In this document: positions 56,075 to 64,000 of the stretch, one piece after another | How the letters are laid out: each line of letters begins with the position of its first letter | Position numbering within the stretch: the first letter of the stretch is position 1 | NCBI RefSeq assembly: GCF_963855985.1 | Contig: NC_087104.1 | Coordinates: 6,572,001-6,636,000, forward strand | Origin: Ostrinia nubilalis | Taxonomy: Eukaryota; Arthropoda; Insecta; Lepidoptera; Crambidae | Length of the DNA stretch: 64,000 nt | Reading direction: 5' to 3' | Translations under genes and position numbers: made by a program | The notes under the pieces: generated by a model | Told to the model about the DNA's origin: nothing | Databases searched by the model: none | Seen by the model: only the letters and a program-made list of their open reading frames with translations

Positions 56075-57182
56075 CTTGAATTTCTACGAAAGGAAAATAC
56101 ACTGGTCCCTCAGCCGGCCCTGTCCAATCGCATCCCAAGTTATTGTGCACAATTCACGTTTAATGTATCATTCGTTACGCGGACCGCAGGCGTCTCCGAG
56201 AGTTTCAGCCATATAGAGTTTACTAGCTCTTGAGATTCTACGAATGGAAAATACGCCTGCCTTGTCACCCTGGGCCCTCAGCCGGCCATGGCCAACCTTC
56301 GCACACCCAAGTTATTGTGCACAATTCACGTTTAATGTATCATTCGTTACGCGGACCGCAGGCGTCTCCGAGAGTTTCTGAATTTCTACGAATGGAAAAT
56401 ACTCCTGTCTTGTCACCCTGGGCCCTCAGCCGGCCCTGGCCTACCTTGACATCCCAAGTTATTGGGCACAATTCACGTTTAATGTATCATTCGTTACGCG
56501 GACCGCAGGCGTCTCCGAGAGTTTCAGCCATAGTTAGTTTACCAGCTCTTGAATTTCTACGAATGGAGTCGTGTCTTGTCACCCTGGGCCCTCAGCCGGC
56601 CCTGGCCAACCTTCGCACACCCAAGTTATTGTGCACAATTCACGTTCAATGTATCATTCGTTACGCGGACCGCAAGCGTCTCTGAGAGTATCAGCCATAG
56701 TTAGAGTTTACTAGCTCTTGAGATTCTACGAATGGAAAAAACGCCTGCCTTGTCACCTTGGGCCCCCAGCCGGCCCTGGCCAACCTTCGCACACCCAAGT
56801 TATTGTGCACAATTTACGTTTAATGTATCATCCGTTACGCGGACCGCAAGCGTCTCCGAGAGTTTCAGCCATAGTTAGAGTTTACTAGCTCTTGAGATTC
56901 TACGAATGGAAAATACGCCTGCCTTGTCATCCTGGGCCCCCAGCCGGCCCTGGCCAACCTTCGCACACCCATGTTATTGTGCACAATTCACGTTTAATGT
57001 ATCATTCGTTACGCGGACCGCAGGCGTCTCCGAGAGTTTCTAAATTTCTACGAATGGAAAATACACCTAGTTTTGTCACCCTAGGCCCTCAGCCGGCCCT
57101 GGCCAACCTTCGCACACCCAAGTTATTGTGCACAATTCACGTTTAATGTATCATTCGTTACGCGGACCGCAGGCGTCTCCAA
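56075..57182 (+). repeat. Tandem array, seven units of two length classes (about 150 and 171 bp)
   Basis: Units begin TTCTACGAATGGAAAATAC at about 56083, 56237, 56385, 56556, 56725, 56899 and 57047 (spacings 154, 148, 171, 169, 174, 148). Each contains CCCTCAGCCGGCCCTGGCC, AAGTTATTGTGCACAATTCA and CGTTACGCGGACCGCAGGCG. The longer units add about 22 bp with AGCCATAGTTAGAGTTTACTAG. Open frames of 151 and 84 residues run across several units; they repeat the same peptides and are not called as genes. Confidence 0.88.
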
Positions 57183-57427
57183 GACGTGCCACGAATATTC
57201 GCCGCCCCTCGTTACGTGTGAGATAACGAGCTTTTCTTACAATTACTGCTGTAACTGGATAAGTGACACTGAAATATCGTTCCGCAATAGCGTAGTTAGT
57301 TTTGGCTTTGCGGCGAGGTCGAGATGTCAAAGGACTGTTACTTAGTCGGGCTAGGAATTGTTTGTCAAATAAAGGATATATACTCGTATTAATTAAGAAA
57401 GCCAAATACTACGTAGATAGGTTTAAG

Positions 57428-57503
57428 TGCGGCTGCGCTGGTCTTCGTGGAAATCCTTGGGGGAGGCCTTTGTCCAGCAGTGGACGTCTTTCGGCTGAAA
57501 CGA
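57428..57503 (+). mobile_element. Very short LINE 3' tail with 9-bp TSD
   Basis: 76 bp: CTTCGTGGAAATCCTTGGGG, GCCTTTGTCCAGCAGTGGAC, TTTCGGCTGAAACGA. Perfect TSD AGGTTTAAG at 57419-57427 and 57504-57512. Confidence 0.8.
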
Positions 57504-58085
57504 AGGTTTAAGAGTGCTTTCAAATATGCTCTTATGGTATGGTTATAAAGCTGTCAATGCTGTAATCGCAAAGTTGAGGGGAAAACATTTGTTAAAGCAA
57601 TATTGTTCACATTGATGGCTCTGGACAATCACTGGCGCAATCTATGATTTATATCTCAGTATCATTTATTACAGTCAAACTCTGATTCGGTTCTAGGTAA
57701 GGTACTTAAATAAATAGAAAAACTGAGCCAATTAGTTACCAAGCCCCGTTTATGTATCATATACTCAGGTTTATTAAAATAACAAGAAAAATACCGAACA
57801 ACTACTTAAGTACCTAAAATACTCTATTATAGAGTCCATATCTGCATATCATCGAAGGTCCCGTATATTCCAACGGAAGGACCTAATACAATCATCATTG
57901 CGCAAAGGACCGAACCTTCCACCCAATTTTATTTTGCTTACAGAACCTTCGTAGGCAGTATAATTCTTGCCTCCACCTGTGCCTGTGTTAGAGGATCGAA
58001 ACTGCTAACTTGCTAATGTCAGCACATTAGGCTAAACATTGGCTTTTATTTAGTTGTAATAGTACATATAATAGATAGGTAATAT
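57504..58085. other. Spacer, nothing recognised
   Basis: No gene or repeat supported. Confidence 0.35.
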
Positions 58086-58308
58086 ATACTAATATTATAA
58101 ATGCGAAAGTAACTCTGTCTGTCTGTCTGTCTTGCTTTCACGCCTAAACCCTTGAACCGATTTTGATGTTTGGCATAGAGATAGTTTGAGTCCCGGGAAA
58201 AGACATAGGATAGTTTTTATCCCGGTTTTTGAAACAGGGACGCGCGGGATAAAGTTTTTCTGTGACAGACAAAATTCCAAGCGGACGAAGCCGCGGGCGG
58301 AAAGCTAG
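58086..58308 (+). mobile_element. Helitron-like non-autonomous element with (TCTG)n
   Basis: ACTAATATTATAAATGCG, (TCTG)n near 58115-58131, GAACCGATTTTGATG, GGGACGCGCGGGATAAAG, ending GAAGCCGCGGGCGGAAAGCTAG. Second copy of the element at 41653-41880. Confidence 0.65.
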
Positions 58309-59871
58309 TAGGTACTATTTTGCAATAAATACTGACTGTACATCATTATTAAGTGCGTATACATTAGTCCTAGGTATGGATAGGGACTCTTACTAACAGG
58401 TAAGTGTGGGTAGTGTATATGTCGCTCTATATGGATAGAGAAATCTAAATGAGAACGATCAAACTTTGAGAACGGTTTTAATAGTTAACTAGCTTCTACC
58501 CTCGACTTCGCCCACGTTGATTTCGACCTGTCACAGTTATTTATTAATCTCGCGTCCCACGATCAAAAACAAGGTTGGTTCCTACTGAAGAACTTAGATA
58601 TCTCTTAAAAACTTTCATGCCCGTTTTTTTCATCCTTTTTCTGATTTCTTTCAAGTTCTGTGGCGTAGGTATGTGTATGTTTTCCAAAATCGAATCTAAC
58701 AACTCGCCTAATAATGTTTTAGCAGGATAATTCGCAAGTTATTCGTATTTAATTAGAACATTGCAAATAAAAACGCAGACAGAGTTTATATTGCATTTAG
58801 GAATGTTTATTCATGAAATATTAAAAAAATACGCTGCATTTTGCCAAAGGAGAAAATTCTGAGTTTCATCATTTTGCTTGGAAAAAAGTTAATTGCCACT
58901 ATTTAAATACTGTATTTTTATTTCACCTGAGAGGACGCTCGTTAGTCTGGGGCAAATAAAATAACGACATCATTAAAAAAAAAAAATCATATTACTATAT
59001 TATTAAGTTTTATCCTCTTCTACACAGAACAATTGGGCAGCGAATATTAGTTAATTATTCAAAAAGTTAATTTCAAACTTAGTAATTGCCTCCCAGGTTC
59101 CAATAGTTTTACCTTCCTAAAGTCACTTCGAAACCACTCGCAAAATTTTGGGATCAGCCTATTTTCGGAAATGTTACCTTTCCCAAATAATTTGTGCAAA
59201 CTGACAATATAAATTATTCATAGATTCGGTGGTTAGTTACTTTAGGTCAGAGTAGAAAGTTTTATCAAATGTAGACAGACGAAGTAAAAGTCTTACGGAC
59301 ATTACCAAATCGACCAAACTTTTATCCGAGAATAACTCCTAGTATAACTAGCGCATTGACAGTTTTAGTATGGGAAATATGTCAAAATGACAAGATTATT
59401 CTGAGATTAATAATTACTCTTGTTTGGCGAATCCATTCTAAGTGTTTTTATTAGTCTTTGGAGCCACAATTGGCACGACGTGCATAGTGTGCCTACCTAT
59501 TCCATCATCATCACCATTAACATTTCAGCTATAGGATGTCCACCGCTGAACATACTTTTTCATACAATATGGCAATGTCAATTGATATAGTACTTATAGT
59601 TCCAAAATACTGAACTGTCCTATGCATGACATTGACAGTGGGGCGCCACCGTCCATACCGGATCGCTGGTTCCGATTTTTGCCATGTTGGAAACCATATA
59701 GTTGAATGATGGTAGCGCTCCCTGTCATTGAGTTTGGTGGGACAGTTCAGCGTGGGTCATCTATACTTCTTATTAACTGTCAAAACGTTCCTCTCCGTAT
59801 TCTGTCTGCACATATTTGATGTACTTAAATTTGACTATTCTTACCGTTAGATAATTCCTGGCAATAAGTGG
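58309..59871. other. AT-rich spacer with small repeat scraps
   Basis: CTAGCTTCTACCCTCGACTTCG at 58490 is a Helitron-like scrap. 59503-59552 is a minus-strand LINE tail scrap (CATTTCAGCTATAGGATGTC). No gene supported. Confidence 0.35.
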
Positions 59872-60090
59872 TGACTGAGTTTGTTCCGGCGTTTCTTCTC
59901 AGCACTTGCCATATGTTTGTCTCGAAGCGCTGGTAGGGCCCAAAAGATAAGGAGACATGTAAAGTGCCCCATAAGGGCTACCTTTTCTTTTTTTATTATT
60001 TTCTATTGACGTTCATAAGTGCCACTTGTGGTCTAAACTGAATAAATATTTTTTGATTTTGATTTTGATTTGATTTTGATTTTTGATTTT
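59872..60090 (+). mobile_element. LINE 3' tail, CTTCTTCTCAGCACTTGCC family
   Basis: GTGACTGAGTTTGTTCCGGC, TTTCTTCTCAGCACTTGCC, GACGTTCATAAGTGCCACTT, CTGAATAAATATTTTTTG, then (GATTTT)n. A CR1- or Jockey-like tail, longer than the copy at 39374. Confidence 0.75.
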
Positions 60091-60347
60091 GTATTTTGTA
60101 TGGCAAAGAGGAATATGACGTCATCAAATAGCGACTCAATTGACTGAAAATGAATTGAATTCAAAACCGTCAAATTCCAATTTTCCAGCCAGTTGAAAAC
60201 TAACTCGGTTTTCAGGGCTCGAATGAAGTCTTTTTAAAAAAGTTGAATATTTGAATAGTACTTTTGACAGCTGTATCAATGCTCAAAACTAAATCAAGCT
60301 CAAGAAAATATTCAACTGTTTTGAACTTCATTTCACAATAAGGACCT

Positions 60348-61433
60348 GTAGTCCAGTCAATGAATGCTTTAACGACGGTGTAGAGAGAAATCCCTGGAAC
60401 ACAATTTCTGACCTCGGGACTTTATTTAGACTAGTTAGGAGGTGAACATAGCAAAAGTCCCCGCCATTAGCCCTTGAGCCGGCGGGGAAAGGGGGGATTA
60501 AAGGTACTACTTTTCGGTTTTTCGCTTAATCCTCGGAAACTATGCGTCCTAGTAACATGGCTACTATAAACCAAAAAAAGCTTACTCAATTTGCTACAGG
60601 TGAGACAGTCAAGTTTTTCTATATTGTCTTGTATAGTTTTCGCGGCATCTGCTCTAAAAGGTCTGTAATATTGGAAATTTTAGTTTTGTCTTACATGTTC
60701 CCATCAGGAGAAAATCGACTAAATCAACATTGAGCAAACATTATAGACATGCGGGAGCATGTTAAGCCTACTTCCAGGGAGGGGACTGCATCGTGCGTAT
60801 ATTTAGACGAACCAATTGGAGCCACTTTTGACTCCTCATCACTCAAAAAGTATTGTGCATTAACGCTTCAAATTTGGCTCATGTTTTGGCTCAAGTCACA
60901 ACACATGAGCCAAATTTGAAGTGTTAATGCACAGTACTTTTTGAGTGATGAGGAATCAAAAGTGGCTCCAATTGGTTCCTCTAAATATACGCACGGTGCA
61001 GTCCCCTCCCTGGAACTAGGTTTAACATGCTCCCGCATGTCTAGAATATTAGCTCAATGTTGATTTAGTCGATTTTCTCCTGATGGAAACATGTAAGACA
61101 TAAATAAAATTTCCAATATTACAGACCTTCTAGAGCAGATGCCGCAAAAACTATACAAGATATAGAAAAACATGACTGTCTCACCTGTAGTAAATTGAAT
61201 AAGCTTTTTTTGGTTCATAGTAGTCATGTCACTAGGACGCATAGTTTCCGAGGATTAAGCGAAAAACCGAAAAGTGGTACCTTTAAACCCCCCTCCCCCC
61301 GCCGGCTCAAGGGCTAAGGGCGGGGACTTTTGCTATGTTCATTGTTCACCTCCTAACTAGTCTAAATAAAGTCCCGAAGTCAAAAATTGTGTTCCACGGA
61401 TTACCATCTATAATGCTTTATTGACTGGACTAC
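60348..61433. repeat. 1.09-kb palindrome, arms about 535 bp, 18-nt loop
   Basis: 60348-60884 and 60903-61433 are inverted copies, roughly 90% identical by eye, with near-zero spacing. The outer ends are GTAGTCCAGTCAATGAATGC and ATAATGCTTTATTGACTGGA. Mirror-image frames (63 residues at 60542-60733 +, 62 residues at 61242-61054 -) encode near-identical products starting MRPSNM/MRPSDM and ending MFPSGENRLNQH. No known family was recognised. Confidence 0.88.
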
Positions 61434-62389
61434 TGGTGTGGGTAAAAAAATGCATCAAACAAATTCTTTCTTTCTTTCTTTCTTTCACTCACCCCAATGT
61501 GGTTCAAAGGCTCGAAGTATTTGTTTGTTTTGGTTGTGTAATAACGCGAAAGGAATTTAATTACCTTCCTTAATAAATTTCAGAAACCAAGCAGACTAAT
61601 TTATGGCAAAAATATTTACAAGAGTAAGGTTTTGAAAAAACAACACAACATTACATATTTGATAGCTTTTAATACTGTTTGAAAGCGCAGCTTTTACATG
61701 CTACACGAAAATATAAAGGCAAGGAGGTCTTATAGGCTCCTAATATCGCCTGTAAGTATTTGTGTTCTTGATATTTTGTTACCAACTGTGTATACTTCTA
61801 AGTATATCTTTACCTATTTAACCTTTGTTACATAATAAACCCAAGTAGACTTTATCCACTTAGCATTTCCATTTTTCACAGTCCATTATAGTAATTTCCA
61901 GGTTATTTCCCCGCCTAACTGCGCGTTATAATTTGAAGGCGAATTTGTTTTGCGTAAAATAAGGCTTAGACGCTTTCTCGCCTTAAAGTCTAAGATTTTC
62001 CATCGGCCGTCGGAGGTCAACAGGCAATTTATTCTATGGTAATTCTTATAGGAAACAAACTAGATTTTTAATGACTAGGGGTATTTTATAACGGACTTTC
62101 AGTTTATGAAGATTTCCACTTTCTTTGCTCCAACTAGTGGAATTTCTTTAAGAATTTGTGGTTGAGAATATATACCTACAGTTGAATTTAGAATCAGTAT
62201 AGAACTTAAACTCAAGCATAACTTTAATCTTTTCCGGCTACAACGACGTACGATTCTTAGACCTGTGTTACAAAATGAAACTCAATCAAAAGCAAAATAA
62301 TTCTTTGTGTACTTACGTTTAATTTTGAATCAAGTTTTGTAAATAGGTACTATATCATGATTTATCATCGTCTAATTTTTGATGATATT
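61434..62389. other. Spacer with a (TTTC)n microsatellite
   Basis: (TTTC)n at 61464-61486. 61870-62050 is mixed, repeat-free DNA. No gene seen. Confidence 0.35.
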
Positions 62390-62485
62390 GCAATGATCAT
62401 TATGATGATTGCAAATTGACCGGTTGGTTGCGGCCTGCTTCCAGCGCCTTCCTTGCCTTCTTCTTTATGAGGTCGTCTGATCATA
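62390..62485 (-). mobile_element. LINE 3' tail fragment
   Basis: Minus strand: CCGGTTGGTTGCGGCCTGCT, CCAGCGCCTTCCTTGCC and TATGAGGTCGTC match the LINE tail family seen at 17494-17719. The expected CAGTGGACGTCC part is missing. Confidence 0.55.
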
Positions 62486-63899
62486 GTTGCAGGTAATAAC
62501 TGCAAACAATAAAAAATCACACCTTTTTCAACCCTTTGTGAACTATCTAAATATCTTATGTGGTCTAATAGACTAGCACGTCCGAATCCTTTTACGCGGG
62601 ACAGTTCCCCTTCCGTGACGGGGGTCGCAGTCCCCGACACATTTGTCAGTTGTTTTGCACCTCTAGTTTGGTTTGTTAGGGTTTATAATTAGCTTGATTG
62701 GGACCCAGACTATGTGGTGGCAGAAATGAGTCGATGGAGTACAGAAGTGGAATCTTAGGTACTTTTATTAGATGCTATTTTGCCAGAGTAATACTTTTCT
62801 TGCAAAATAGGTTACATACTATGTAGGTAGGTTGATGTAGTCATATGTGCTGTTTGCTGTAAAGTTAATTATTGGTCGAAATATATCCAACCACAAGCTG
62901 TAATCTACGCTGGAGTTGAAAATGGGTTTTGATTGAAATACTTTTGCAATTATCTATGGATGATTAATCAAGGTAACTTCTGTAATTATATGAACAGTAT
63001 TTCGAAGCGTAGGTAGATACCTGAAAATTGTCTTATTTTGGTGCTTCATTCTAATGTAGGTAGGTATAATAAAAATTATCTGTAAAGCTTTTCCCTGATG
63101 GAAAATATCTCAGTCCTAATGACATTGATTTATTTTCAATCCCCTACGAGATTCGACAAACACACGATATGATATGTTTTCCAAATCATCTTCCGATTCA
63201 TCGCTACTTTTTACTGAAATGTTTGCTTAATTCCAACGAAATTTCCCATTTATTGCAGCTGTCACAGCGTAAACACCCAGTTCCGATATTCGAATATCTA
63301 TTTGAGTGTAATATCAATAATCTTCAAGTATTGGCACAAACATTCCATTTGGGTGCGGGGACGCCAGCCTAAGGAGACCCCCCGAGGTAGTTGGAGGCTT
63401 CTTGTTTATGGAGGGCACAGGGGGTTTGTGGGAGAGGGAGGGGTCTATTTTCCTTGGATGGTGACCCTCAAATGGGTTAATCGCTCGAAGTCGTTGCTGG
63501 CATCTGCACCTGACGGCCTGAATTACGGTATTACGTTCGTTATACGTCGTCGAAAAAGCAGGCGCAGCGTATCGCCGTATTGTGATTGCGTTAATTACTT
63601 CTACTTATGAAGTGCGGTGTAACTTTAATTAACAAGTTTGCCTGAAATTGCCGGGCGTGTAAAGTTGATGAAATGTTTGCAAGTTGTAATTATCGTAGGC
63701 TGGCGATGATTAAAAACAATGAATTTTGCGAGAGTGGTTTCGTGCGGGAAAAGGGATTCGTAATATTAAATTTTAATGGTAATACATCTCTGATAGCCTT
63801 TTCAATGAGCTAATTGGTTTTACAATTGGAAGCAAAAGACCTACAACATCAAATAAAATAATGAGTAAATTGACATTCTTAAATAAATTGTTTCTATCT
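62486..63899. other. Spacer, partly repeat-poor
   Basis: 63330-63760 is less AT-rich and free of repeat hallmarks, with TTAATTA/TAATTA words. It could be conserved noncoding DNA. Small frames have no recognised product. Confidence 0.3.
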
Positions 63900-63919
63900 G
63901 GGGGCACGGTAGTGCCCCC
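63900..63919. repeat. Perfect 8-bp GC-rich hairpin
   Basis: GGGGGCAC, loop GGTA, GTGCCCCC. It is followed by CGCCAAGTCGAGCGCG and probably marks the end of a dispersed repeat continuing past 63919. Confidence 0.6.
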
Positions 63920-64000
63920 GCCAAGTCGAGCGCGAAGCAAACACTGCCGTACCATCTTTACTGGAACCATTTCGCCGCATTTTCAGGCCCCTATTTGAGA

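Noticed and set aside
56230..56685. 151-residue open frame
   Set aside because: It is a translation of tandem units repeating the same peptide. Indels between units are not multiples of three throughout, and no homology is recognised.

Overview
The window looks like a moth or butterfly (Lepidoptera) chromosome segment. The evidence is AT-rich DNA, frequent GTAGGTAC-type words, and many repeat types typical of lepidopteran genomes: tRNA-derived SINEs, short LINE 3' tails ending in (ATG)n, CTAG-ending Helitron-like elements, and MITEs starting GGCTGAGTTGCACC. All calls come from reading the sequence. No database search was run, so family names rest on termini, target-site duplications (TSDs) and recalled family features.

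Genes. One protein-coding gene is certain: a complete, intronless Arp3 (actin-related protein 3 of the Arp2/3 complex) at 4515-5771 on the + strand. Facing away from it on the - strand is a candidate two-exon gene (coding parts 4336-4297 and 2974-2898) with splice sites, a stop codon and a poly(A) signal. It would encode only 38 residues and could instead be a noncoding antisense transcript. A possible THAP-like exon lies at 26195-26265. A GC-rich, repeat-poor block near 40.1-41.0 kb looks like a promoter or first exon. No other gene can be supported, so most of 6-64 kb is intergenic or intronic.

Layout. 1-1296: partial copy of a foldback element with a G-rich core. 2.5-6.1 kb: the divergent gene pair. 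6.3-10.2 kb: a piggyBac-like remnant, a tandem duplication, and a 1.07-kb element with AGGGGAG termini. 12.36-14.36 kb: a complete foldback copy carrying a SINE. 16.1-18.8 kb: a 178-bp tandem repeat, a Helitron-like element and a 1.85-kb palindrome. 19.8-32.9 kb: scattered MITEs, several nested. 38.1-39.6 kb: a MITE and LINE cluster. 42.4-44.8 kb: a third foldback copy, inverted and split by a hAT-type element with a perfect 8-bp TSD. 47-51.5 kb: a foldback MITE, LINE tails and a 146/147-identical hairpin. 56.1-57.2 kb: a tandem array with two unit lengths. 60.3-61.4 kb: a 1.09-kb palindrome.

Main point of interest. The window is unusually rich in long inverted repeats. The best candidate for an undescribed element is the three-copy family with AATGAGGATCA termini, roughly 300-bp inner inverted arms that each keep a TGACGTCA site, and a central minisatellite of long G runs. 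The 1.85-kb, 1.09-kb and 0.32-kb hairpins would all give long double-stranded RNA if transcribed.
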